In this document: piece by piece, positions 19,448-26,574 of the stretch
How positions within the stretch are numbered: position 1 is the stretch's first letter
Layout: each line of letters begins with the position of its first letter
Origin: a virus
Length of the DNA: 58,916 nucleotides
Virus record (IMG/VR): IMGVR_UViG_3300009285_006111
Span: 1 to 58,916 of that record
Reading direction: 5' to 3' (one strand)
The notes under the pieces: generated by a model
The model's database searches: none
Told to the model about the DNA's origin: nothing
What the model saw: the letters and a program-made list of their open reading frames with translations, nothing else
Program-made: the position numbers and the translations under genes

Positions 19448-19692
19448 TTATGCCTCGTATGATCTATAAATCCACCAAAATCTCGTTCACCGCTCGGACA
19501 TACTGGGGTTGCCCATCTTGGCCGGGAGTCTTCCCAATATTCTCTATGGTGATGCCCCATATATCTACTACATTTAGGACATATACACTCGGCAGCGTCT
19601 ACAACAGCGCCCATTTGCAGGAGAACAGCCAATCGACGTTCCGCTTCTCGCCACTGGCCGGGGCTATCCAAATCAACTGCATAAATATTCAT
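19444..19692 (-). CDS. Small Cys/His protein, 82 aa
   Basis: Start placed at the ATG at 19692, which overlaps the TAA of the upstream membrane gene (TAATG). CICPKC followed by a His cluster (MGHHHREYW) and a later Cys suggests a zinc site. Function unknown. Confidence 0.62.
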   Translation of the reverse strand: MNIYAVDLDSPGQWREAERRLAVLLQMGAVVDAAECICPKCSRYMGHHHREYWEDSRPRWATPVCPSGERDFGGFIDHTRHK

Positions 19693-19844
19693 TACTTTAG
19701 CATACTCAAAATAGCTATAATCACCAATGAAGTTAGCATTATCCCAATCCAAGCCAGCCAAATCTCGTTCCAAGTATCAAACGGCTGATCTGTCTTATCT
19801 GGAAAAAGAAACTTCTTAATGGGTTCTATTTTTTTCTTGCTCAT
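19692..19844 (-). CDS. Small single-pass membrane protein, 50 aa
   Basis: Lys-rich cytoplasmic N-terminus (MSKKKIEPIKKF), then a hydrophobic C-terminal helix from about residue 31 to 49 (WIGIMLTSLVIIAILSML). It is stitched to both neighbours by ATGA and TAATG overlaps, which strongly supports it as a gene. Confidence 0.65.
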   Translation of the reverse strand: MSKKKIEPIKKFLFPDKTDQPFDTWNEIWLAWIGIMLTSLVIIAILSMLK

Positions 19845-20146
19845 TTTGGTCTCCAGCCGTTCCACTTGTCTCCAATCGACAGTGTTCGGACTTCCAGGAT
19901 GTTCGTTAGGGGTATCTTATGTGCATCGGACATATTGGGTTGATCCGTTTGGTCTGCTCCAAGTGCCCGATGCGGGGCAAAAACTACATAGTTGTCTGAT
20001 ACAAAGAAAATCCAACCTACGGATTCAATCATTCCCCCATCCATAGCTGCCGCTGCGGCCCACTCTAAGATTTCCTTCTCTGTTGCCCATGCAACTAAAG
20101 AAACGGGGTCTCGCCACTTTATATAGACAAGTCGTGGTTTCTTCAT
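19841..20146 (-). CDS. Uncharacterised 101-aa protein
   Basis: Start chosen at the ATG overlapping the preceding TGA. Contains an Ala-rich helix (ILEWAAAAAMDGG) and beta-rich C-terminal half. No recognised domain. Confidence 0.62.
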   Translation of the reverse strand: MKKPRLVYIKWRDPVSLVAWATEKEILEWAAAAAMDGGMIESVGWIFFVSDNYVVFAPHRALGADQTDQPNMSDAHKIPLTNILEVRTLSIGDKWNGWRPK

Positions 20147-20325
20147 TGTGACTGTATCCACCTAATAATCACATCTAATTTGCGATCTATTTCGGCCAAT
20201 CGTTCGGTATCCGAATATTCTTCTGTCCCCGACATCACGTTACTGTTATTGTATGTCGAACATATATGCCCAACGTTTGGCAACACAATACCCTGACAGA
20301 TTGGACATAAAGCATACCAATCCAT
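20143..20325 (-). CDS. Small zinc-finger-like protein, 60 aa
   Basis: CPICQG near the N-terminus followed by GHIC gives a potential Cys3His zinc site. The C-terminal half is helical (RLAEIDRKLDVIIRWIQ). Function unknown. Confidence 0.6.
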   Translation of the reverse strand: MDWYALCPICQGIVLPNVGHICSTYNNSNVMSGTEEYSDTERLAEIDRKLDVIIRWIQSQ

Positions 20326-20326
20326 A

Positions 20327-20599
20327 CTACTCGATCCTCGCTATTGGCCCATCGAAGCTCGGACTGTCTAACGACTCTATTTCTGGGTTTAGTATATAAT
20401 AGTCAATAAGCGCCTGAAGTGCTTCAAAGAAATGCCCTTCCGCATATTCTAACCAAAAACCATACTGATACCCGCCGCGCTCCCACTTCATTCCAAGAGA
20501 GTTATATTCGATGTCTACCCCCTCATAACTGCCCCTAAGAGGATCAATAAGTATATCTCGCTCCGCCGCATCTTTTTGGATAATAGTAAAGGTTCTCAT
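20327..20599 (-). CDS. Uncharacterised acidic 90-aa protein
   Basis: Start placed at the ATG preceded by GGAGAG; the longer frame would overlap the upstream gene heavily. Acidic, aromatic-rich (GGYQYGFWLEYAEGHFFEALQ). No domain recognised. Confidence 0.62.
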   Translation of the reverse strand: MRTFTIIQKDAAERDILIDPLRGSYEGVDIEYNSLGMKWERGGYQYGFWLEYAEGHFFEALQALIDYYILNPEIESLDSPSFDGPIARIE

Positions 20600-20607
20600 T
20601 ATCTCTC

Positions 20608-20898
20608 CTATCTTAACCAGATTGTTGCCAAGATGACCGGCCCCAAGAACATAGCCAAAGTAGCCACCACCGCCAATACCGTCTGCCACCACTCAGTAGC
20701 AGAACTATCTATTGGATCACAGCCAATAGAGGCCATGTTGAGCACAGCCGCCGCGTCCAGGTCTTGTTGGATAATTCCGTTGTGTGGATGACCCCAATGA
20801 GCACTACGAAAATGGAAAGTATCACCGGCTACGATCTTTGGCAGCACTCCATTCTCAACATGAAATCTGCGAACTAATCCGGGTGTCCAGTGGCTCAT
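20608..20898 (-). CDS. Membrane-anchored 96-aa protein
   Basis: GGAGG precedes the ATG at 20898, which overlaps the upstream stop. The N-terminal two-thirds is soluble and His-rich. Residues about 72-94 (TVLAVVATLAMFLGPVILATIW) form a C-terminal membrane helix. Function unknown. Confidence 0.63.
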   Translation of the reverse strand: MSHWTPGLVRRFHVENGVLPKIVAGDTFHFRSAHWGHPHNGIIQQDLDAAAVLNMASIGCDPIDSSATEWWQTVLAVVATLAMFLGPVILATIWLR

Positions 20899-21125
20899 TG
20901 TTCCTCCACTACATGCCACACAGCAGACTGGGATTTTGTTGCCCTTCCAAATCTTTCTAGTCGTTCGTTATAGTCGTTATAAGCACGAGTCTTTGCAAAC
21001 ATTCCCGAGTACTCCGCAGAACGTACCCAGTCTTTTGTGTCTTTCCAACTGGAGTAGGCCCATTCTTCAACCATCCAATCCCCATAGTTGGACTTACGAA
21101 TTCGGACTCTTGGGTGATGATCCAT
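20895..21125 (-). CDS. Uncharacterised basic 76-aa protein
   Basis: Second gene of the leftward operon. Basic N-terminus (DHHPRVRIRKSNYG) and aromatic-rich body. No clear ribosome-binding site; probably coupled to the gene two bases upstream. Confidence 0.6.
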   Translation of the reverse strand: MDHHPRVRIRKSNYGDWMVEEWAYSSWKDTKDWVRSAEYSGMFAKTRAYNDYNERLERFGRATKSQSAVWHVVEEQ

Positions 21126-21126
21126 G

Positions 21127-21312
21127 TTAATATCCTATCCAGGTCCCCACTATCGCCAGTACCCCTGCGCCGATCGCTACGACAATGCCGATTGGCAAAA
21201 GTGTCAGGAAAAGTAACCCCAAGAGGGTAGGGAATATCAGCATTATAACAGTAAGAGTGGATCGATCATCAGAAAAGAGCCAGTCGAAATAGCGGTCAAA
21301 AAGTTTGCTCAT
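21127..21312 (-). CDS. Small membrane protein, first gene of leftward operon
   Basis: 61 residues, preceded by AGGAGAG. Residues about 20-60 are hydrophobic (two closely spaced helices: VIMLIFPTLLGLLFLTLL and IGIVVAIGAGVLAIVGTW). It directly follows the 21332-21360 promoter, so it is an immediate product of the leftward transcript. Function unknown. Confidence 0.65.
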   Translation of the reverse strand: MSKLFDRYFDWLFSDDRSTLTVIMLIFPTLLGLLFLTLLPIGIVVAIGAGVLAIVGTWIGY

Positions 21313-21856
21313 CTATCTCTCCTATACTTATAGAGTATCATACTTCGGTAATTGTGTCAAGTACGAACTTATATTACCCAATATGGGACCCAAATTCCAT
21401 AGTTCGACCCCGCCCCCAAATAGTTAACGAAAAAGGCCGCAACATGGTAATTTGGGTCTCAGAGGAACGTAAGGGGTAGTCCGCCCAAATACCGAATAAA
21501 CCGTAATATGTTACCAATAAGCCAGATCACGCACCCATACACACCGCCCCCCTCATGGTACCTACCCCCCATAATCGATCGAATAGGGTTGGATGGTCAG
21601 GGTAATAAGCCCGCCGCACATTGTAGGTTACTGTGTGTGTGTGTATGTGTGTATATGTGCAGAGTTGGATGCCCCGCCCTGGTCCTTGGAGTAGGGAGTA
21701 AGAGTGTGTTGTCTGACCATAGCTCCTTCATTGGCGATGCTAGTACCAGTCTAAGTACCAAGTCTAATGCTAATATAGAGTATGAAAGGCGGTTGTCCAG
21801 GTACGTCTCTAAATATATCATACCCCGCTCTACTGTACCCTTATCAATCACCAAAG
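21313..21856. promoter_or_regulatory. Divergent control region between the two arms
   Basis: About 540 bp with no convincing gene. It contains the leftward promoter (21332-21360) and an inverted repeat GACCCAAATT (21387-21396) with AATTTGGGTC (21449-21458), extendable to 14 bp with one bulge. It also has a GT-rich tract (about 21631-21658) and two tandem 12-13-bp direct repeats GTACC(A)AGTCTAA-like (21743-21767) just before TAATAT (21771-21776), a possible rightward -10. Transcription must diverge here, so operator or origin elements are expected. Confidence 0.55.
21332..21360 (-). promoter_or_regulatory. Leftward promoter of the minus-strand operon
   Basis: Perfect TTGACA (21360-21355), 17-bp spacer and TACTCT (21337-21332), about 20 bp from the first start codon with its AGGAGAG site. 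Confidence 0.65.
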
Positions 21857-22045
21857 ATGAAGAAGGAAGTTAGACCAAAGAATCTCCAGCCATATCTTCC
21901 CGGCTTGGAGCCCAGCTTCACCATTCAAGAACTCGAAGAACTGACACTTGAGTTACTTGAAATCGAAAAGGCCGAACGTACCCTGGCCACCATGTTCAAA
22001 GAAGCAAAAAGGAGATCAAATGCACTACAATACGGAAGCCGATAG
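21857..22045 (+). CDS. Uncharacterised 62-aa helical protein
   Basis: First rightward gene. The acidic helix FTIQELEELTLEL is followed by a basic C-terminus. An earlier in-frame ATG lies at 21782 but its added residues look non-coding; neither start has a good ribosome-binding site. Function unknown. Confidence 0.5.
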   Translation: MKKEVRPKNLQPYLPGLEPSFTIQELEELTLELLEIEKAERTLATMFKEAKRRSNALQYGSR

Positions 22046-22403
22046 ACAACGTGCTTTATCGCTTCGCCTGGTCGAAAGTGCAAAATCCGACAGGTCTCAG
22101 CGAGAGCATGAAAACTGCATGCGAGTAACCCGCAATGCCGCCGGGCTAATCGTCCATTGCTACTCCTGCGAAGAAGCGCATGCAGACCTGACATTCTCCG
22201 GTATGATCCACACCGAAGAAGATCAGTTCGAACCCATAGAGCGCACGAACGAAACCCAAGGCGCTCCGTGTGATCGCTGCGGCTCCGTTGAAACCAGCTT
22301 CGTTGATGACCATATGACATGCTTAAAATGTGATGCAGTCAAACATGTCTATGACTTCGAATTCGGCGAAGCTAAACTACACTTCGGTCCTAAGTGGGAC
22401 TAA
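22020..22403 (+). CDS. Zinc-ribbon protein, 127 aa
   Basis: ATG at 22020 has AGGAG upstream. The C-terminal part has CDRCGS then MTCLKCDAV, a four-Cys zinc ribbon. A further CYSC pair lies mid-protein. It overlaps the preceding gene by 26 bases. Likely an early regulatory or nucleic-acid-binding protein; unproven. Confidence 0.7.
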   Translation: MHYNTEADRQRALSLRLVESAKSDRSQREHENCMRVTRNAAGLIVHCYSCEEAHADLTFSGMIHTEEDQFEPIERTNETQGAPCDRCGSVETSFVDDHMTCLKCDAVKHVYDFEFGEAKLHFGPKWD

Positions 22404-22412
22404 GGAGATACC

Positions 22413-22637
22413 ATGGACACAGGCTACTATGACGAAGCTGGCTTATACGTGACGACGCTAGAAGAAGTTCAAGAAGAAATCTGGCTCGATCACGTACTAG
22501 AACGCCTACACAACGGCGAAAAGCTCTCACCCGATCTAAGAGAAAAGCTCATCATCATGGGCTTTGATCCCAACTCTGGGGACTACATGGATAACAATGA
22601 CATGGACCCCATCGATCTAAGAGAGCTTGACGAGTAA
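22413..22637 (+). CDS. Acidic 74-aa protein
   Basis: AAGGAG precedes the ATG. Very acidic, especially at the C-terminus (DPIDLRELDE). Followed at once by a terminator, so it ends the first early transcript. Function unknown. Confidence 0.65.
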   Translation: MDTGYYDEAGLYVTTLEEVQEEIWLDHVLERLHNGEKLSPDLREKLIIMGFDPNSGDYMDNNDMDPIDLRELDE

Positions 22638-22642
22638 CTTCT

Positions 22643-22679
22643 AGCCCCGGCGTCGCCTTGGCGTCGGGGCTATATTTTT
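22643..22679 (+). terminator. Rho-independent terminator
   Basis: A GC-rich hairpin starting AGCCCCG and ending CGGGGCT, followed by TATATTTTT, directly after the acidic 74-aa gene. Confidence 0.75.
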
Positions 22680-22800
22680 GGAAGATCAAAACAAAGAAAA
22701 AGAAAGAAAACCCCAGGCCTTTTTTCTCGCCCTCCGCCTGTCGGCGTCGTCGGGCTCGAAAAAAGAGCCCCGAAACCTAATTCAAAGGAAAGAAAACCCC

Positions 22801-22894
22801 TTCAAGACTAACCCCTGGGATAAGTCAGCATGTTTCATTAGCAGATGTAGCAATACATCCTGATAAACACTGACTCCCAGGCGTTAGTCTTGAA
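22801..22894 (+). ncRNA. Long near-perfect hairpin RNA or DNA structure with GCAA tetraloop
   Basis: Arms 22801-22820 and 22875-22894 pair over 20 bp with one mismatch. Inside, GTCAG/CTGAC, TGTTT/AAACA and AGCAG/CTGAT (one mismatch) continue the stack, ending in ATGTA-GCAA-TACAT, a GNRA-capped stem. The whole 94-nt segment folds on itself. It lies between the early terminator and the duplicated leader before SSB. It could be a small RNA, an mRNA leader or a DNA hairpin used in replication; it does not resemble a terminator. Confidence 0.65.
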
Positions 22895-22898
22895 ACAA

Positions 22899-22939
22899 TG
22901 ACCCAGCACTTCCCGGACATGTGAGACAAGAAAACACAT
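22899..22939 (+). repeat. Direct repeat copy A of the SSB leader
   Basis: 41 bp matching 23081-23121 except at five positions, all A here and G in copy B. The changes include the Shine-Dalgarno segment (AAGAAAAC here, AAGGAGAC there). Confidence 0.8.
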
Positions 22940-22949
22940 TCAAAAAAAC

Positions 22950-23144
22950 ATGCAAAAAATCTACCCTGACCATTTTGAATGTCCTAACTGTGGCTATCAA
23001 TCATCTAGAAAGGGTATAATATACAACAACAACAAATTTTGCAATGAAAAATACCTTATAGAATACATTTCCAAGCTAAGTGACCCGGCACTTCCCGGGC
23101 GTGTGAGACAAGGAGACACATCATGCAGGAAGTTACGATCGTAG
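22950..23144 (+). CDS. Short AT-rich ORF with zinc-finger-like start (doubtful)
   Basis: 64 codons from ATG, with HFECPNCGYQSS near the N-terminus and a later Cys. Its C-terminal third reads through copy B of the repeated leader and into SSB, suggesting a remnant or insertion rather than an evolved protein end. No Shine-Dalgarno site survives in its own leader copy. Confidence 0.3.
   Translation: MQKIYPDHFECPNCGYQSSRKGIIYNNNKFCNEKYLIEYISKLSDPALPGRVRQGDTSCRKLRS
23081..23121 (+). repeat. Direct repeat copy B, the functional SSB leader
   Basis: Contains AGGAG eight bases before the SSB ATG. 36 of 41 positions match copy A at 22899-22939. Confidence 0.8.
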
Positions 23145-23476
23145 GAAACCTTGGAAACGACCCGGTACTTCGGGAACACAACGGAACCAAGGTCACGAAC
23201 CTAAGTGTAGCAGACAATCGTCGCTACACCCGTCAGGTTGACGAAGGCGAAGTAGAAGTCAAGGAAACGATCTGGTTCGACGTTGCAGTCTGGGGCGCTC
23301 AAGCAGAAGCTTGCGTCGAGTACCTCAAGACCGGGCGGCAGGTTCTCATTCAGGGGTCCTTGATCCCGGATGACGCCGGCAATCCCCGCATCTTCGAGCG
23401 CAACGATGGCAGTCCAGGCTCCAAGTTCGAAGTCAGAGCCCGCCGAGTCCAGTTCCTCGGTCGAGCCGAAGCCTAA
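23123..23476 (+). CDS. ssb: Single-stranded DNA-binding protein (SSB)
   Basis: 117 residues with the OB-fold pattern of bacterial SSB: TIVGNLGNDPVLRE, then VTNLSVADNRRY, ETIWFDVAVWG and GRQVLIQGSL, finishing with RARRVQFLG. The acidic C-terminal tip of cellular SSB is absent; the protein ends soon after the OB fold. It coats replication and recombination intermediates. It stands alone between structured non-coding stretches. Confidence 0.93.
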   Translation: MQEVTIVGNLGNDPVLREHNGTKVTNLSVADNRRYTRQVDEGEVEVKETIWFDVAVWGAQAEACVEYLKTGRQVLIQGSLIPDDAGNPRIFERNDGSPGSKFEVRARRVQFLGRAEA

Positions 23477-23491
23477 GTAAGTCTTCCTTCT

Positions 23492-23522
23492 ACAATAGCC
23501 ACCTTAAACAAGTGGCTATTGT
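23492..23522 (+). other. Perfect 11-bp hairpin after SSB
   Basis: ACAATAGCCAC (23492-23502) pairs with GTGGCTATTGT (23512-23522) around a 9-nt loop. No U-tract follows, so it is not a standard terminator. The gap to 23768 also holds AGGCCCC/GGGGCTT and CCGGGCCCGC/GCGGGCCCGG hairpins. Confidence 0.6.
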
Positions 23523-23768
23523 GGTGCGAACCAACATCCCGACCACCACTAAGGCCCCCCAGATACTTACATCTGCCAGGGGCTTTCGTGGTGCAGGTAC
23601 CAACTAGCGTCAGCACCTCATAGGCTAGGTCCGGGCAAAACGCTGACAGAAAAGCCCGGTAACACCCCCGCACCCGGGCCCGCAACATATCCCATCCAAA
23701 AACGTATAGCGGGCCCGGTTGCCAATACAAAAAACTTACCCAATAATTATTAGAAAACAGGAAATTGT

Positions 23769-24005
23769 ATGGCCCCAAAAATTACTCAACGACTCTACAA
23801 TATTAATACAAAAGACCCAAATGCTAAAAAAGTTCCTGTTATAGTTTGGGAAGCATTAGTAGAATTAGTATCTAAGATTGAAGACTTAGATATGGTGTTG
23901 AATGTAAATCGAAATATGTATGACGTAGAATCAAATAGTGCAAATGAATTTATTAGTGCTCTTGCTATACTAGATGAAATTATTTGGGATAATGAAAATA
24001 AATAA
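23769..24005 (+). CDS. AT-rich 78-aa acidic protein, first gene of the AT-rich island
   Basis: A sharp drop in GC begins here. Mostly helical (VIVWEALVELVSKIEDLDMVL), acidic C-terminus. Family not recognised. Confidence 0.6.
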   Translation: MAPKITQRLYNINTKDPNAKKVPVIVWEALVELVSKIEDLDMVLNVNRNMYDVESNSANEFISALAILDEIIWDNENK

Positions 24006-24153
24006 TATAATTACATTCCTAACAATCCTTGACTTCTGGATTATAATAAAACTAGTCAGACACATGTGGACACCACCCAAATCTTTCATCTTTGAAGTCT
24101 TTATCTTGGCACTTGCATTCCTTGCCATCTGGCTATTCGCAGGACTAACCTAA
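23992..24153 (+). CDS. Small membrane protein, 53 aa
   Basis: Starts inside the end of the preceding gene and stops as TAATG with the next. Two hydrophobic stretches (ITFLTILDFWIIIKLV and FEVFILALAFLAIWLFAGL) predict two spans or one span plus an amphipathic helix. Confidence 0.55.
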   Translation: MKINNIITFLTILDFWIIIKLVRHMWTPPKSFIFEVFILALAFLAIWLFAGLT

Positions 24154-24458
24154 TGAAATTAAAAGAAATCCTACTAGAAATCCTACTACTCTGGACTACA
24201 TCAATAATACTAATAACAATCCTAACCTTTTTCTTTCTAAATTTTAGACCAATACCCAAATGCCAAGAAGATCAAGTACTTATTGGCACAGGAAACTTCA
24301 GTAATAGCCGATGGTCACAATACCAGTGTGGCCCAGCGGCTGATAACTACATTGACCCTGACTATCTAGACTTCCTACTCTGCATCAAAGACAATCCAAC
24401 CTGCAGCCATAATGGTGCTGGACCAATCCCCAATCCCGAAAGGACAAAACCAAAGTGA
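24153..24458 (+). CDS. Membrane protein with Cys-containing outer domain
   Basis: 101 residues. A single long hydrophobic segment (about 9-30) is followed by an ectodomain with four Cys (KCQED, QYQCG, LLCIK, PTCSH) likely forming disulphides outside the cell. It overlaps the sortase-like gene by four bases (GTGA), so the two are co-translated. Confidence 0.65.
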   Translation: MKLKEILLEILLLWTTSIILITILTFFFLNFRPIPKCQEDQVLIGTGNFSNSRWSQYQCGPAADNYIDPDYLDFLLCIKDNPTCSHNGAGPIPNPERTKPK

Positions 24459-25210
24459 AGCGTTATATTCTACCCCTAATCTTCTGTATTCCCGCACTTC
24501 TGACTCCACTACTCGTAGCCCGAGCCAATGGACAAGATACCTGTCCACAATCAGAAGGTTGGACCAAAATCGACAGCGATGATCTCAGTCTATACCCTGT
24601 AGATGGAGCAACTGAATACTGCTTCAAAGCCGGCAGCTCCAACAGCCAAGGCTGCGAAGGCGGCCTATTCGAATCATGGCCTCAACCAGAAGGCACCTGC
24701 GGCCTAAGCCACTGGGCCTATTTCATTCCTGAACCAGAAGAAACCGCAACCCCAATCCCAACCGACGAACCAACACCTACTGAAACCCCGGTAGATGACC
24801 CAACTCCTACTCCTACTGATGAATTTGATCCAACCCCAACTCCTACCGAAGAAAGTCTTCCTTCACCAACTCCAACAGATACAGAACTACCAAAAGCAGG
24901 ATTTGTAAGCCAAGGCGAAATTATGAACGGAGAACCTTGGCAACTAACCGTACCCGGCTACGTATGGGCAGGTCACAACCAAAGCGATTGGCCGGCTGGA
25001 CAATGGTGGATGTTGTGGGAAGGACTTGAGTTCCAATTCAATGGAGCTTGGTACACCACCATCGAATATATCATCGCCGATCCCACCGAAGTCGAACTGA
25101 TCGGACGCGCGGCAGACTTCGATCTAATGCTAATCACCTGCCGCGGATATAATCCAATCACCAATACCTGGGCACAACGACTGGTAATCTTTGCCAACCT
25201 AAGCAACTAG
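24455..25210 (+). CDS. Secreted sortase-like protein with Pro/Thr linker
   Basis: 251 residues from a GTG. A signal peptide (about 1-25) precedes a Cys-containing domain with four Cys (to about residue 92), a Pro/Thr/Asp/Glu linker (about 93-146) and a C-terminal domain. That domain has AGHN (His174), LITCRG (Cys229) and QRLVIF (Arg242). His, TLxTC-type Cys and downstream Arg are the sortase triad, and the closing pattern matches class E/F-type sortases. Sortases join surface proteins to cell wall or to each other. A phage-encoded sortase placed among membrane genes could modify the host surface. The order of domains is unusual, because sortases normally anchor directly after the N-terminal helix. 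Confidence 0.72.
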   Translation: MKRYILPLIFCIPALLTPLLVARANGQDTCPQSEGWTKIDSDDLSLYPVDGATEYCFKAGSSNSQGCEGGLFESWPQPEGTCGLSHWAYFIPEPEETATPIPTDEPTPTETPVDDPTPTPTDEFDPTPTPTEESLPSPTPTDTELPKAGFVSQGEIMNGEPWQLTVPGYVWAGHNQSDWPAGQWWMLWEGLEFQFNGAWYTTIEYIIADPTEVELIGRAADFDLMLITCRGYNPITNTWAQRLVIFANLSN

Positions 25211-25219
25211 GAGAACAAC

Positions 25220-25312
25220 ATGACATTCGAAGCACGCATCGCCATCGGCATCTGGCTGCTAGTCTTCACCATGCTGGGATTAATCGTAATTGCCAGCAAG
25301 ATCGTCTGGTAA
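25220..25312 (+). CDS. 30-residue membrane peptide
   Basis: TAGGAGAA precedes the ATG, and its stop overlaps the next start (TAATG). Nearly all hydrophobic (IAIGIWLLVFTMLGLIVIAS), so a single-span micropeptide. Confidence 0.6.
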   Translation: MTFEARIAIGIWLLVFTMLGLIVIASKIVW

Positions 25313-25686
25313 TGAGCACAGCTTACATAGTTTTCTACATCGGCGCGTTCAGCGCCATCATACTTGGTCTAATTGGTATAGCACTAACCAAGAGAGAAAA
25401 CACACCAATCATAGACCTATTGAATCCAGATGAACTTAAAAGCTACTGGACTCAACGATTAATTACAGAAGGTATAACTCAATGTACCCTATGTAAATCA
25501 GAATTTCGGCCAGGACCCGGCGAGAGTGAACGAGTATGTACCATCTGCATGCCACCAAGATTAATACAACCAACACCAGAACTAGCACCAAGAACATACC
25601 ACCCAGTAGGTGGAAGAGCCTACACTCCATTATCTCAATGGTGGCCAGAACTATATGCCAAAGACAATGATAACACTGATAGCTAA
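25312..25686 (+). CDS. Membrane-anchored zinc-ribbon protein
   Basis: 124 residues with an N-terminal helix (about 4-26, IVFYIGAFSAIILGLIGIAL) and then CTLCKSEF and CTICMPPR, a four-Cys ribbon. Function unknown. Confidence 0.65.
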   Translation: MSTAYIVFYIGAFSAIILGLIGIALTKRENTPIIDLLNPDELKSYWTQRLITEGITQCTLCKSEFRPGPGESERVCTICMPPRLIQPTPELAPRTYHPVGGRAYTPLSQWWPELYAKDNDNTDS

Positions 25687-25801
25687 CATAATCTGGGCAA
25701 CAATCCCCGCTATCATCTTCTATTTCATCGTCACCACAAACCCGTGGTTACTAACCCTAATATGGAGCGCCGGGCTAATTTACTACGCCCTATCAAAATG
25801 A
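25667..25801 (+). CDS. Small membrane protein, 44 aa
   Basis: Start chosen at the internal ATG overlapping the preceding gene end. Almost entirely hydrophobic (IIWATIPAIIFYFIV, then LLTLIWSAGLIYYAL), predicting two spans. Confidence 0.55.
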   Translation: MITLIANIIWATIPAIIFYFIVTTNPWLLTLIWSAGLIYYALSK

Positions 25802-26049
25802 ATTACTCATTCTACAAACACAAACAATTCCCAAAATCACCTTCAGTAGCAGAACAAACACTACTAATCCAAGCCGGATTCCTCGAAGACCTCAAACCAC
25901 TAAGAACAGGAATCATACAAATCTATGATGGCCGATGGTTCGCAGCTCAACATTCTATGGGCTACTGGCTAGTAACTGATCTCTATCCAAGCAGAATAAA
26001 ACTACTCTGGGCGCTATTCAGAAAAACGGCCCACTGGCAAGGAATCTAA
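25798..26049 (+). CDS. Uncharacterised 83-aa protein
   Basis: ATGA overlap with the gene before and TAATG with the gene after. The sequence IIQIYDGRWFAAQHSMGYWLVTDL looks like a small beta domain. Not recognised. Confidence 0.6.
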   Translation: MNYSFYKHKQFPKSPSVAEQTLLIQAGFLEDLKPLRTGIIQIYDGRWFAAQHSMGYWLVTDLYPSRIKLLWALFRKTAHWQGI

Positions 26050-26261
26050 TGACACAACCATTTACCAACGACCTATTTTGGGACTGTGAATGCGAAAATG
26101 CTTACATTCACTCAAAAAACCTAAGACTTAAATGCCCAAAATGTGGAGCCGAAGAATCTGAACAACCTGACAGCCACACATCAGAAGTATTAAATGGCAA
26201 CCCACTAATATTTCATACAACTCGAGATTACGCTCACGCAATAGACCTAAACGCTGAATAA
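26049..26261 (+). CDS. Small zinc-ribbon protein, 70 aa
   Basis: DCECEN and LKCPKCGAEE give a four-Cys zinc ribbon. Coupled to its upstream neighbour. Confidence 0.62.
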   Translation: MTQPFTNDLFWDCECENAYIHSKNLRLKCPKCGAEESEQPDSHTSEVLNGNPLIFHTTRDYAHAIDLNAE

Positions 26262-26262
26262 C

Positions 26263-26574
26263 ATGACACTCGTATCCGAAGAAGATGCCTTAAATGAAAT
26301 ACTAAAAGGCATTGAACTTGCACAAGAAAGAATCGCCGCAGGCACATTAGGCTGCTTTCATTGCATGAAAAACAAGGCAACCAACGTAATACTCCTAGTC
26401 ACAGACAAAATAGAAAATGGAGCAAAAATCGACAATATCCGAGTAATTCACGCCGGCATTTGTTCCATGTGCGAAATGCTTGCATCTGAAGCAGATAAAC
26501 AAGCAGCCGCAGATAAACTATTTAAAGAACAACCACAGACCAGAAGCCAAACGGGCGCGGCAGGCGGCTTATAA
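26263..26574 (+). CDS. Zinc-binding-like protein whose 3' end overlaps a tRNA
   Basis: 103 residues with CFHCMKNK and later GICSMCEM, a possible split zinc site. The last 12 codons and the stop lie inside tRNA-Ile at 26537-26609, so the C-terminal SQTGAAGGL tail is probably a by-product of tRNA insertion. Confidence 0.58.
   Translation: MTLVSEEDALNEILKGIELAQERIAAGTLGCFHCMKNKATNVILLVTDKIENGAKIDNIRVIHAGICSMCEMLASEADKQAAADKLFKEQPQTRSQTGAAGGL

Noticed and set aside
22678-22863. 61-codon Lys-rich ORF
   Set aside because: Non-ATG start right after the terminator and reading into the long hairpin; low-complexity composition.
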